Origin: Collinsella sp. AF08-23
GTDB taxonomy: Bacteria > Actinomycetota > Coriobacteriia > Coriobacteriales > Coriobacteriaceae
Direction of reading: 5' to 3'
Assembly: GCF_003479805.1 (NCBI RefSeq)
Contig: NZ_QUHV01000010.1
Coordinates: 17,245 to 81,244, forward strand
Length of the DNA stretch: 64,000 nucleotides
This document shows, piece by piece, positions 16,867 to 24,807 of the stretch. The position numbers and the translations under genes are program-made. The notes under the pieces are model-generated. The model made no database searches and had not been told where the DNA came from. It saw only the letters and a list, made by a program, of their open reading frames with translations. The stretch's first letter is position 1. Each line of letters opens with the position of its first letter.

Positions 16867-17943
16867 ATGGCAACCGGAGGAAGGCACTTTAAGCCCAGTG
16901 GTGCCGCGCCCCAGCCGAATACGACCTCAATGGGAGGCGCCGCCGCCTCTCAGAACCGGGGGTCACATACCGCCTCGCCGCCTCGCCAGATGTCGCACGT
17001 CACCGCGCCGCAGAACCGGGCGACGTACAATGCCGCGCCCTCAAGCGGGGCGCGGGTGTCCCAGCCTATTCGGCCGCCCCGCGTAGCTCAGGCTTCTCCT
17101 TATGCGCGCCCCCAAGGTTCGACGGGCACGCGCGGCGGTAGGCCCGGGTCGACGTCGAGCGCGCCACGACCCCGCCGTGGTCGCAATATCGCGTCGTACG
17201 TGCTCATCGCCATAGGGGTCGTGCTTTTGCTCGTGGCCGGCGGTCTGTTCGTTCATGCGCAGATTGGTTACAAGCAGGCGGCGGATTTTTACGATGGCCT
17301 TACCAAAGAGGCGGTTACGCTCTCCGATGAGGGCGGCGATGGTGTGCCGGTCATCGACTTCGATGCGCTCAAAAAGGTGAACGAGGACGTGGTGGGCTGG
17401 ATCTACATCCCCGGCACGAACATCAACTACGTCGTCGTCCAAGGCAAAACCAATGACACCTATCTGCGTACGCTGATTTCGGGCGACTATAACGCCAACG
17501 GCACCGTCTTCCTCGATTCCGAAGGAACCGCGCCGGGTCTTGTTGACCAGCAGACAACGTTGTACGGTCACCACATGAACGACGGCTCGATGTTCACGCA
17601 GGTGTACGACTCGCTTGATCAGGAGAAGTTCGACTCGATAGAGAAGGTCTACTACATCACGCCCGAGAAGACCTATGAGCTTACGCCCCTGTTTACGATG
17701 CGTGTTGATGATGACTACGTCGAGGCGCGACAGACGACGTTCGCGGGCGATGGCGGCCTGGCTCAGTATCTCTCTGATTCCATTAAGCACGCCGAGGCGA
17801 AGGCGACGGACGCCGACACGGAGTTGAGCAACGCAACCAAGGTGCTCACGCTGGTGACCTGCGACGATGCTTTCTTGGCGCAGACCAAGCGCGCCGCAAT
17901 GGTGTGCACGCTCATCGCCGAGTACGACACCGTCCAGCCCTAA
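16867..17943 (+). CDS. class B sortase with long disordered N-terminus
   Basis: 358 residues. The first ~100 are Pro/Ser/Gln/Arg-rich and probably disordered in the cytoplasm, followed by a membrane span (~113-133, YVLIAIGVVLLLVAGG). The rest is a class B sortase: VVGWIYIPGTNINY, FLDSEG, LYGHHMND (H235), LVTCDD (C332) and R342, so the catalytic triad is present. Its start lies six bases after the purE stop. Together with the coupled sortase and LAQTG adhesin on the opposite strand it makes a sortase-rich locus. Whether it anchors the same adhesin, or other LPXTG proteins such as the glycosidase at 56.6 kb, cannot be told from sequence alone. Confidence 0.88.
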   Translation: MATGGRHFKPSGAAPQPNTTSMGGAAASQNRGSHTASPPRQMSHVTAPQNRATYNAAPSSGARVSQPIRPPRVAQASPYARPQGSTGTRGGRPGSTSSAPRPRRGRNIASYVLIAIGVVLLLVAGGLFVHAQIGYKQAADFYDGLTKEAVTLSDEGGDGVPVIDFDALKKVNEDVVGWIYIPGTNINYVVVQGKTNDTYLRTLISGDYNANGTVFLDSEGTAPGLVDQQTTLYGHHMNDGSMFTQVYDSLDQEKFDSIEKVYYITPEKTYELTPLFTMRVDDDYVEARQTTFAGDGGLAQYLSDSIKHAEAKATDADTELSNATKVLTLVTCDDAFLAQTKRAAMVCTLIAEYDTVQP

Positions 17944-17981
17944 GCGTAAAACCGCGCGCTCCAAAAATCCGTCCCCGCTCC

Positions 17982-18042
17982 AAAGGGGGTACGTTCCCAA
18001 ACGCCAAACCGACCGGCGTGCCATTTGGGGACGTACCCCTTT
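17982..18042. repeat. inverted repeat hairpin
   Basis: Left arm 17982-18001 and right arm 18024-18042 pair over 18-19 bp with one bulge and one wobble; the arms carry GGGGTACGT and ACGTACCCC. The loop is about 22 nt. It follows the sortase stop and could act as a terminator on the plus strand (the right arm ends in CCCCTTTT), but its shape fits a repetitive extragenic palindrome as well. Confidence 0.6.
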
Positions 18043-18073
18043 TGGCACGCCGGGACCCTGTTGCGGGTGGAGT

Positions 18074-18221
18074 GCCACGAATCGGGCGTTTTTGTAACGA
18101 GTTTTGAGGCGTGCCGAGTAGAGGGACATTTTTGGCATCATCGCCGCAGATAAAATCTTTTATCATTGTCCCTCTACTCGGGGTGTTCGGAAACTCGTTA
18201 CAAAATCGGCCGATTCGTGGC
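18074..18221. repeat. 148 bp three-tier palindrome
   Basis: Three nested perfectly matching arm pairs: 18074-18085 with 18210-18221 (12 bp), 18092-18104 with 18191-18203 (13 bp) and 18114-18128 with 18167-18181 (15 bp), then a central GATAAAA/TTTTATC pair at 18149-18164. Spacers between tiers do not pair well. Such a structure can form a cruciform or a long RNA hairpin. It lies directly upstream of the AbiE pair. Confidence 0.75.
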
Positions 18222-18322
18222 TTTAAGAAGTTGAGGAATGGCCTCGGGACGCGTCCGAGGGTCTGCGATAAATCCCACACTTTTTGATTGAGGTACTCGT
18301 TTCTGGAGGCTGTTAATATGGA

Positions 18323-18387
18323 ATACTGACAATAATCACTAGAAAAGTATACAAAGTGTAGTTGTTTCTACTATAATTTGTCAGTAT
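18323..18387 (+). promoter_or_regulatory. AbiE promoter with inverted-repeat operator; leaderless start
   Basis: A perfect -10 hexamer TATAAT (18372-18377) lies only eight bases before the ATG at 18386, and no ribosome binding site is present, so the message is probably leaderless. ATACTGACAA at 18323-18332 and its exact complement TTGTCAGTAT at 18378-18387 form a 10 bp inverted repeat 45 nt apart that brackets the promoter. AbiEi antitoxins are known to repress their own operon through inverted repeats, so these arms are good operator candidates. Confidence 0.65.
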
Positions 18388-19147
18388 GAAGTTCAGAGAC
18401 TACATAGAAAGAAATCAAGTCTTCACCGTTGAGCAGCTTATGTCGGAGTCTGGTATGTCTGCCGCATCGGTGAGGACAACTTTGGATCGCGCGATAAAGC
18501 ATGGAAGCATCGAGAGAATTCGACGCGGCGCATACGTTTCAAAGATTGGCGATTATTCTGGCGCGGGCGTGAGTGCGCTGGATGTCCTTGCGGCGATCGA
18601 TTTAGATGCAGTCATTTCTTTTCACTCTGCCCTTGAGGTCCACGGCGTTGCTCATAATGTATCAAGCATGTGTCAGTTTAGGTCGAGAACAATAAAGACC
18701 AAGTTCTCCTATGGCGGTGTTTTGTATGTACCATACGCTTGCGACAGATCGATTCGCTATCAGTTGATAGGAGCGGTTGGCGCTAATGGGGCCGGAGTTA
18801 CCACGCGCGAGCAAACGCTAGTCGATTGTTTGCGCTATACAGATAGGGCGGGTGGCGTAGAGGAGGCGCTGCGATCCCTTTCGCTTTTTCCCTACCTTGA
18901 TGTTGATGAGCTGCTTGCTCTTGTGGAGCAAGGGTCAGCCTCGCTTGCTGCGAGGGTTGGCTGGTTGTTAGAGCAAAAGCAGCGCGATTGGCGTGTGCTA
19001 GATGAGCAGCTCGACCGACTAGAGACCATGGTGACGGGCGGACCATACAGGTTGGACAAAAGACAAACGCGAAGCCCGGGTTGGTCAAAACGCTGGAACC
19101 TGTGTTTGCCTGCGGATCAAGAGGAGCTGCGCTCATGGGTCCTATAG
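18386..19147 (+). CDS. abiEi: AbiEi-family antitoxin and autorepressor
   Basis: 253-residue antitoxin of a type IV toxin-antitoxin system. The N-terminal ~1-55 is a winged helix-turn-helix (QLMSESGMSAASVRTTLDRA, RIRRGAYV). The rest is the AbiEi C-terminal domain: ISFHSALEVHGVAH, TTREQTLVDCLRY, and ASLAARVGWLLEQ near residue 195. In this family the antitoxin binds inverted repeats in its promoter; a matching repeat is present. It overlaps the toxin gene by 13 nt. Base composition is visibly lower in GC than its neighbours, which supports horizontal acquisition. Confidence 0.85.
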   Translation: MKFRDYIERNQVFTVEQLMSESGMSAASVRTTLDRAIKHGSIERIRRGAYVSKIGDYSGAGVSALDVLAAIDLDAVISFHSALEVHGVAHNVSSMCQFRSRTIKTKFSYGGVLYVPYACDRSIRYQLIGAVGANGAGVTTREQTLVDCLRYTDRAGGVEEALRSLSLFPYLDVDELLALVEQGSASLAARVGWLLEQKQRDWRVLDEQLDRLETMVTGGPYRLDKRQTRSPGWSKRWNLCLPADQEELRSWVL

Positions 19148-20061
19148 ATATTGAAAGCTTCCGACCGGAAACGCTCGACAAGGTCAACCGCCTTTTGGAG
19201 CTGCTGGCAGAAATGGGTCGCCACCCAGATTTAAAGGGCAAGCTTGCGATGCATGGTGGTACAGCGATCAACCTGTTCATGTTTGGTCTTCCGCGTTTGT
19301 CGGTTGATATAGACATGTCGTACGTGGGGAGTCTTTCACGGGCGGAAATGATGAGAGAGCGTCCAGGGATCGAGCGCGGCATACAGGAAGTTGCAAGCTA
19401 TTTAGGATATAGAGTTGACGCTCGCGAAGGCGGGCATGCGGGACGGACATTTGTATTGAGGTATAGGGGAAACTGGGGAAATGATCATGTAAAGATCGAT
19501 TGCATTTACATGAATAGGTCGCCCCTGATTCCGCTCCGAGTGAGGCAGTCTCCGCTGCGCCCCGATTTGGATGTTTTGATGTTTGACGATTATGAATTGG
19601 CAGGGGGCAAGGTCAAGGCGTATTTTGACAGGGTCAAAATACGCGATTTGTACGACATCGGAAATCTGGCGGAGCACTGTAGCGGCGTAGAGGCGCCAGA
19701 CGAGCTGCTTCACAAGGTGCTGCTGTACTATGCTTCGCTGTCCGCTCATTTTCCAAACAGCTTTATTGGCAGGTCACTTCGTTTTGAAAAATGTGAAAAG
19801 GAGGTCGAAGAGCAGCTCGTCCCCATGTTGCGCCAGCTTGAAAAACCCCCGACTCTCGATAGTCTTATGCAAAAGGCGGAGAGGTTTGTCGAGAGTTTCG
19901 TCCTTCCCAAAAACGATTTAGAAAAAGAATACCTGGAGCGATTGTCCCAAGGGGACTACTGCCCAGAGCTTCTTTTTGGAGATGGTGAAGTTACGCAGCG
20001 CGCCGCGCAGAGTCCTGAGGCACAATGGAAACTGCTCAATCTAAAGAAGATGGGTGGTTGA
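19135..20061 (+). CDS. abiEii: AbiEii-family nucleotidyltransferase toxin
   Basis: 308-residue toxin partner of AbiEi. The nucleotidyltransferase motif is visible as MHGGTAINLF followed by RLSVDIDMSYVG (~38-65), matching the G-S/T-x(n)-D-x-D catalytic layout, then KIDCIYMNRSPL and DYELAGGKVKAYFDRVKIRDLYDI (~160-180). Family members transfer nucleotides to tRNA or proteins and block growth. The ATG at 19135 is chosen for the AGGAG eight bases upstream; an upstream in-frame start at 19081 lies inside abiEi. Low GC relative to neighbours. The system is usually linked to abortive phage defence and plasmid or island stability; activity here is inferred. Confidence 0.85.
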   Translation: MGPIDIESFRPETLDKVNRLLELLAEMGRHPDLKGKLAMHGGTAINLFMFGLPRLSVDIDMSYVGSLSRAEMMRERPGIERGIQEVASYLGYRVDAREGGHAGRTFVLRYRGNWGNDHVKIDCIYMNRSPLIPLRVRQSPLRPDLDVLMFDDYELAGGKVKAYFDRVKIRDLYDIGNLAEHCSGVEAPDELLHKVLLYYASLSAHFPNSFIGRSLRFEKCEKEVEEQLVPMLRQLEKPPTLDSLMQKAERFVESFVLPKNDLEKEYLERLSQGDYCPELLFGDGEVTQRAAQSPEAQWKLLNLKKMGG

Positions 20062-20148
20062 TGTGCTGGCGGCGTGATGTCCGCGCTTGCCATGCGAGTC
20101 GTCTCAGGTGTTCCAACAAGGGCCATATGGCAGAAAGCGAGTTTACCC

Positions 20149-20565
20149 ATGGCAGATATACCCTCTATCGACGCGTGGTTGCGCGAGGCCAAAGCGGACC
20201 CGTCGTTCCGCGCGTGCGGCATGTACCTTGTCCACAACGGCACCGTGCGTGAGACCCCCAAAGCCGAAGCACGCGGAATCGAAACCGATGGTGTCCAGCC
20301 CGGCGACAAAGTCACCAGCATGCACTTTTCCTACGACGAGGACAAGGTCGCCGCTGCGGTAGAGGAGGCGCGCACCCTGCCCGGCATTGGGTACGTGCGC
20401 GTATGGCTCAACTCCGGTGAGCTTGCGGTGGGCGACGACATCATGCTCGTGCTCATCGGCGGCGACATCCGCCCGCGTGTGATCGACGGCCTGCAGCATC
20501 TCGTGGCAACCATCAAAAACGAGTGCGTCAACGAGATTGAACATGGGGAGGGGCGGGCGCAGTGA
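20149..20565 (+). CDS. MoaE-like protein, orphan and divergent
   Basis: 138 residues resembling the large subunit of molybdopterin synthase: HNGTVRETPKAEARGI, the ARTLPGIGYVRVWLNSGEL stretch and VGDDIMLVLIGGD align with the MoaE core. The catalytic P-(F/I)-W-K-x-E motif is not present, the region reading TIKNECVNEIE instead, and the conserved His-Arg pairs are absent. No moaA, moaC, moaD or mogA lies nearby. It may be a MoaE-fold protein with another role. The start at 20149 is chosen by the conserved N-terminus MADIPSI; the ribosome binding site is weak and an in-frame ATG at 20074 is possible. Confidence 0.65.
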   Translation: MADIPSIDAWLREAKADPSFRACGMYLVHNGTVRETPKAEARGIETDGVQPGDKVTSMHFSYDEDKVAAAVEEARTLPGIGYVRVWLNSGELAVGDDIMLVLIGGDIRPRVIDGLQHLVATIKNECVNEIEHGEGRAQ

Positions 20566-20623
20566 CGCTCGATTGCGTTCTGCCCGGAAGTTCAATGGAT
20601 GTGGATCGTATATATCCCCGAAG

Positions 20624-20829
20624 TGGCTAAAAACTACCGTTTTGTATCGCTCGTCCCGCCAAGGACACCTCGGCCAAAGGACCGAGATTGGAAAAACGCC
20701 TGTTCACGTGGGTGTAGTGTTTCCACGAATCGTTTTCGCGACATGATGCACCCCGGTTAGGGGCGCGTTTAGGGTGAAATGGGCAGCATGGCGCCGCGCT
20801 TATGGATACAAATCGGTATTTTTTAGCCA
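20624..20829. mobile_element. MITE-like element, copy 1
   Basis: About 206 bp bounded by 25 bp terminal inverted repeats (20624-20648 and 20805-20829) matching at 23 of 25 positions; each arm has TGGCTAAAAA and TTTGTATC. The same ends, with the same orientation, bound a second element at 27034-27249, while the interiors differ. No transposase is encoded, so it would need one in trans. Target-site duplication was not clear. Confidence 0.6.
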
Positions 20830-20903
20830 GTTTTGGCGCGCCTGCAGATATGAGGTGTCTCGGGTCATTCTCCTTCGCCAAGGCTCGCGTGTCAAGGGGC
20901 TCG

Positions 20904-20912
20904 CCCCCCCCC
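20904..20912. repeat. C9 homopolymer
   Basis: Nine consecutive C, 23 bp beyond the stop of the CmpB-like gene. It is part of an imperfect GGGGC/GCCCC hairpin. It may be slippage-prone but sits outside coding and promoter sequence. Confidence 0.6.
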
Positions 20913-20934
20913 TTTTGGCATGTTGCGGCTGATC

Positions 20935-22281
20935 CTACGCCTCCGTCTTGGGCGAATCCACGCGGCTCGAGGTCTTGGGGTGGATCGTCATGCTCTGGAA
21001 GCGATGCTCCATGTACGCGTTGTCGAAGTGCTCGGCGTAGAACTCCTCGACGGGCGAGCTCGGCGCGATGCCGCTCTCACGGCAGAACCAACAATCGAGC
21101 GCCTGCAGCGTCATGACGCCGTTCGTCAACATGAGCGCGGCCACTACCGTGGTGAGTGAATAGCGCATCTTCCAGGGGATCAGGTTGATGAGCTTGAGAA
21201 GCCTGGGCAGGCACAGCTTGATCCAGAATAGGCCGAGCGTGCCCCACATGAGCATGAACGGCGTAGACGTGCGCCCGGCGAATAGGATCGCCATCGGATC
21301 GGGCACGCCGGGCAGCAGCTCATAGGAGTAGCTCCATGCGATGGCGCCGAACGACGTCTGCATCCACCAACTCACAGCAGCCTCGAACACGCCGCCGATA
21401 ACGGCACTCACTAGGAAGATAATGACGAAGCTCTTCTTGTAAAACCGGTTGAGCGCGATGGTGAGCAGCACGGCGCCAAAGCCGTAGATGGGACTGAACG
21501 GCCCGAACAGAAGGCCGGCTCGATCCTGGTAGACGCCCGGTTCGACGTACACCATATGGAAGATGACCTCGATGATGAGACCGAGCACGCAGCACACCAT
21601 GAAGACCCAGAACAGGTTGAAGAAGTTCAGCTTAATGTAACCCTCACCTGTAAGATCGCGGCCGAGCATGCCGCCTGCCGCGGCAACGCGGTCTTCCAGG
21701 TCGCGCAAGTGACGCTGGAGTTCGCGTTCCTCGCGCAAGGTGGGGTCGATGGTGGTCGACAGACCGGTGAGGATGGCGAGCTGGATGGCGGGGCGGATGA
21801 GGTGCACGCCGATGCCCTGGAGCATGACGTCGATGAGGATTTGCCCCACGGTCATGACGATGAGCGCGTATGCCCAGCGTCCGGCGTCGCGGCGGTAGCT
21901 TTTGAGAAGCGTCCAGCCAAAGATGATGAGCGCGACGGAGGAGATGAAGGTCAGCACCGATCCGATGGCCGTCATGGTGAAGGTGAGCGTGAGGTCGGAG
22001 CCAATCAGTGCGCTTTCCTGTCCAATGGCGAGTCGGTACAGGATGATTCCGAAGTACGCGCCCATAAGCGGGAGCGCGATGATGCCGTCGAGTGCGCAAA
22101 GCGCCCCGTACACGCGGATGATGAGCGGGATGGTCTTGCGCTGCTCGGCGGTGAGGTTGTTGGGATCGAGGTCGTTACCGGGCAGGTCGTAGTCGGGGTT
22201 GGATGCTGTACCGGCCGCGGCGCTCGTGCTGCTGGTCACGTGCTGCTCCTTGCGTGCGTTCGAAATGGGCTGTGTACTCAT
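20935..22281 (-). CDS. CmpB-like multi-span membrane protein (putative ABC-transporter type IV)
   Basis: 448 residues with about nine to ten hydrophobic spans. The C-terminal half matches the family called putative ABC-transporter type IV: FWVFMVCCVLGLIIEVIFH, then RAGLLFGPFSPIYGFGAV and a ~140-residue membrane region. The N-terminal half adds a further helical membrane part (~65-180) and a charged linker (~190-215). The biochemical function of this family is not established. ATG at 22281 is used; the ribosome binding site is weak, and a TTG at 22302 is possible. It is convergent with the MoaE-like gene and downstream of nfnB on the same strand, with a terminator between. Confidence 0.75.
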   Translation of the reverse strand: MSTQPISNARKEQHVTSSTSAAAGTASNPDYDLPGNDLDPNNLTAEQRKTIPLIIRVYGALCALDGIIALPLMGAYFGIILYRLAIGQESALIGSDLTLTFTMTAIGSVLTFISSVALIIFGWTLLKSYRRDAGRWAYALIVMTVGQILIDVMLQGIGVHLIRPAIQLAILTGLSTTIDPTLREERELQRHLRDLEDRVAAAGGMLGRDLTGEGYIKLNFFNLFWVFMVCCVLGLIIEVIFHMVYVEPGVYQDRAGLLFGPFSPIYGFGAVLLTIALNRFYKKSFVIIFLVSAVIGGVFEAAVSWWMQTSFGAIAWSYSYELLPGVPDPMAILFAGRTSTPFMLMWGTLGLFWIKLCLPRLLKLINLIPWKMRYSLTTVVAALMLTNGVMTLQALDCWFCRESGIAPSSPVEEFYAEHFDNAYMEHRFQSMTIHPKTSSRVDSPKTEA

Positions 22282-22441
22282 GGTACCCGTTTTGGCATGC
22301 AAGGGGGGAGCGGGCGGCCTGCGGGCATGGCGTGCACAAAGGGACGCGTACGCATCGGTCGGCGCCGGGGTCGGCTGCGCAGTTCATGCCCAATGGCACG
22401 CACGATGGCGTCCTGCCCGGGCTCCGCAATCGCCGCGGCGC

Positions 22442-22479
22442 AAAACGGCCCGCCGACCGTGTGGTCGACGGGCCGGATG
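22442..22479 (-). terminator. terminator of nfnA-nfnB
   Basis: On the minus strand a 13 bp stem (22463-22475 with 22446-22458, one mismatch, 4 nt loop) is followed by TTTTG. It lies about 25 bp after the nfnB stop. Confidence 0.8.
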
Positions 22480-22502
22480 CCGTTATGGGAATCGCGGAGC
22501 GC

Positions 22503-23909
22503 TTACTCGCCCAGCAGCTCCTTCTTGATGGAGGCGGCGGCCTTCTTGCCGGCGCCCATGGCGAGGATGACGGTGGCGGCACCGGTCACGATGTCACCGC
22601 CGGCCCACACCTTGGGGTTGCTCGTGCGGCCGTCCTCGTCGGCCTCGATGAGGCCCCAGCGGTTGAGCTCGACGTCGGCGCAGAGCTTGGCGAAGGGGTT
22701 GGCCATGGTGCCGATGGCGGTGATGGCCACATCGCAGGGGATCTCAAAGGCGGAGTCGGCCACGGGGACCGGTCGGCGACGGCCGGAGGCGTCGGGCTCG
22801 CCGAGCTCCATGCGCTCCAGCTTGACTGCGGACACAAAGCCGTCCTCGCCCTTGATGAACTCGAGCGGGTTGACGGGCTCCAGGATGTGCACGCCTTCTT
22901 CCTTGGCGTGATGGACCTCGGCCAGTCGCGCGGGCATCTCGGCCTCGGTGCGGCGGTAGGCCAGCGTCACGCTGTCGGCGCCCAGGCGCAGAGCGGTGCG
23001 GGCGGCGTCCATGGCAACGTTGCCGCCGCCGAACACCACGACGTTCTTGCCCTGGCGGATCGGGGTGTCGTAGACGGGGAAGTCGTACGCGTGCATGAGG
23101 TTGGTGCGGGTGAGGTACTCGTTGGCACAGTACACGCCGGGCAGGTTCTCGCCCGGGACCTTGAGGAAGCGGGGGAGACCGGCGCCCACGGCGAGGTACA
23201 GGGCGTCGAAGCCCTCCTCGTTGAAGAGCTCGTCGGCGTCGAACAGGCGGCCGGCGACGGAATTGTACTCGAAGTGCACGCCGAGCTGCTCCAGGCCGTC
23301 GATCTCGCGCTTGACGATCTTCTTGGGCAGGCGGAACTCGGGGATGCCGTAGGTCAGCACGCCGCCGCCGGTGAAGAAGGCCTCGAACACGGTGACGTCG
23401 AAGCCCTCGCGTGCGAGCTCGCCGGCGCAGGCGATGCCGGAGGGGCCGGAGCCCACGATGGCGACCTTCTTGCCGTTCTTGGGCTTGCACGCCGGGGCGC
23501 GGCCGACCTCGTCGGCCATGTCGCCCACCATGCGCTCGAGTTGGCCGATGGCCACGGCCTCGCCCTTGCGGCCGAGGATGCACTTGCCCTCGCACTGGTT
23601 CTCCTGCGGGCACACGCGGCCGCAGACGGAGGGCAGCAGGTTGTCGCCCTTGATGGTTTCGAGGGCGCCCGCCCAGTCTTCATCGCGGATCTTGGAGATG
23701 AAGCCGGGGATGTTCACGCCGACGGGGCAACCCTGCATGCACAGGGGCTTCTTGCAGTCGAGGCAGCGGTTGGCCTCGGCGATGGCGTCTTCCTTGGTGA
23801 AGCCCGTGTCGACCGGGCGGAAATCGCACGCGCGCTCAGCGGCCGGCTCCTCGTTCGGAGCAGTGCGGGGAGCGCCGATGTTCGGGCGATACTTCTTTAC
23901 TTCTGGCAT
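22503..23909 (-). CDS. nfnB: NfnB-like / glutamate-synthase small-subunit-like flavoprotein
   Basis: 468-residue oxidoreductase of the GltD family. N-terminal iron-sulfur cysteines are in CLDCKKPLCMQGCPVG and CGRVCPQENQCEGKC (~49-110). An FAD site follows at GSGPSGIACAGELAREG (~152), and an NAD(P) site at GGGNVAMDAARTALRLGA (~290). Ending motif is GGDIVTGAATVILAMGAG. Sitting directly after an NfnA-like subunit with a 13 nt overlap, it is best read as the large subunit of the NADH-dependent ferredoxin:NADP oxidoreductase, which bifurcates electrons in anaerobes. Glutamate synthase small subunit is an alternative name but no gltB is present in the window. Confidence 0.85.
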   Translation of the reverse strand: MPEVKKYRPNIGAPRTAPNEEPAAERACDFRPVDTGFTKEDAIAEANRCLDCKKPLCMQGCPVGVNIPGFISKIRDEDWAGALETIKGDNLLPSVCGRVCPQENQCEGKCILGRKGEAVAIGQLERMVGDMADEVGRAPACKPKNGKKVAIVGSGPSGIACAGELAREGFDVTVFEAFFTGGGVLTYGIPEFRLPKKIVKREIDGLEQLGVHFEYNSVAGRLFDADELFNEEGFDALYLAVGAGLPRFLKVPGENLPGVYCANEYLTRTNLMHAYDFPVYDTPIRQGKNVVVFGGGNVAMDAARTALRLGADSVTLAYRRTEAEMPARLAEVHHAKEEGVHILEPVNPLEFIKGEDGFVSAVKLERMELGEPDASGRRRPVPVADSAFEIPCDVAITAIGTMANPFAKLCADVELNRWGLIEADEDGRTSNPKVWAGGDIVTGAATVILAMGAGKKAAASIKKELLGE

Positions 23910-24733
23910 GCGCAGGCCTCCTCATGACGCTTGGTGGAAACGGCCTCTTCGCCGCGGTAGCTGGCCTGGCGCGCGGACAGGTCGTCCCAGTCGACGGCGC
24001 TGGCGTCGAAATCGGGGCCGTCGACGCAGGCGAACTTGGTCTCGCCGCCCACCTCGACACGGCAGCAACCACACATGCCGGTGCCGTCGACCATGATGGG
24101 GTTGAGGCTGGCGATGATCGGGATGTTGTGCTCGTGGCAGGTGAGGGAGGAGAACTTCATCATCGGCACGGGGCCAACGCAGAAGGCGTGGTCGATTGCG
24201 TCCGTCTCGCACAGGCGCGCGAGCGGCAGAGTCACGACGCCCTTCTCGCCCATGGTGCCGTCGTCCGTGGTGACGTATAGGCCGGCGAGCGGCAGTGCGT
24301 CGAACTGCTCATGCAGGATGAGGAGGTCCTTGGTGCGGGCACCCATGATGACGTAGACGTTCTTGCCCTGCTCGCAGAGCATGCGGGCTACGGGGTAGGC
24401 GATGGCCAGGCCCACGCCGCCGCCGATGACGGCCACGGAGTCGCCCTCGATCTCGGTGGGCTTGCCCAGCGGTCCGGTGATGTCGCGGATGAAGTCACCC
24501 TCGTTGAGTTCGGAGAGGCACTTGGTGGTCTTGCCGATCACCATGAAGATGAACTCGATCCAGCCCTCCTCCGCATTCCAGTTGGCGAAGGTGAATGGCA
24601 CGCGCTCGCCGGTCTCGTCGATGCGCACCATGAGGAACTGGCCGGCGTGAGCCTTCTTGGCCATCCTCGGGGCGTGGACGCGGAACTCGAACACCTTGTC
24701 CGAGAACTGCGTCTTTTTCAGGATTTCAAACAT
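23897..24733 (-). CDS. nfnA: NfnA-like FAD/NAD-binding ferredoxin-NADP oxidoreductase subunit
   Basis: 278 residues. The N-terminal ~1-100 is an FAD-binding beta-barrel (VPFTFANWN), followed by an NAD(P)-binding domain (VAVIGGGVGLAIAYPVARML, FCVGPVPMMK), and a C-terminal 2Fe-2S cluster region with C-x2-C-type cysteines (GMCGCCRVEVGG then FACVDGPDF). The combination is typical of PyrK/NfnA. The ATG at 24733 has GAGAGGGG upstream. It is the first gene of the pair and overlaps nfnB. The likely role is to connect NADH, NADPH and ferredoxin pools in fermentation. A TATACT-like -10 lies about 110 bp upstream. Confidence 0.85.
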   Translation of the reverse strand: MFEILKKTQFSDKVFEFRVHAPRMAKKAHAGQFLMVRIDETGERVPFTFANWNAEEGWIEFIFMVIGKTTKCLSELNEGDFIRDITGPLGKPTEIEGDSVAVIGGGVGLAIAYPVARMLCEQGKNVYVIMGARTKDLLILHEQFDALPLAGLYVTTDDGTMGEKGVVTLPLARLCETDAIDHAFCVGPVPMMKFSSLTCHEHNIPIIASLNPIMVDGTGMCGCCRVEVGGETKFACVDGPDFDASAVDWDDLSARQASYRGEEAVSTKRHEEACACQK

Positions 24734-24807
24734 AGAACCCCTCTCTGATTGGTCGGGGGCGTTTGCGCAGGTAGCGCGCACGAGTGCCCCGATGAAGCCT
24801 AAGCGGC

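Larger units (their letters stand above)
17944..18385. other. intergenic region rich in palindromes
   Basis: 440 bp without a gene between the sortase and the AbiE pair. It contains two separate hairpin repeats (17982-18042 and 18074-18221) and the AbiE promoter/operator (18323-18387). No open frame has a ribosome binding site. Confidence 0.6.
20566..20934. other. intergenic region holding a MITE-like element
   Basis: 369 bp without a gene between the MoaE-like gene and a convergent membrane protein gene. It holds the terminal-repeat element (20624-20829) and a run of nine C (20904-20912), each annotated separately. Nothing else was recognised. Confidence 0.6.
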
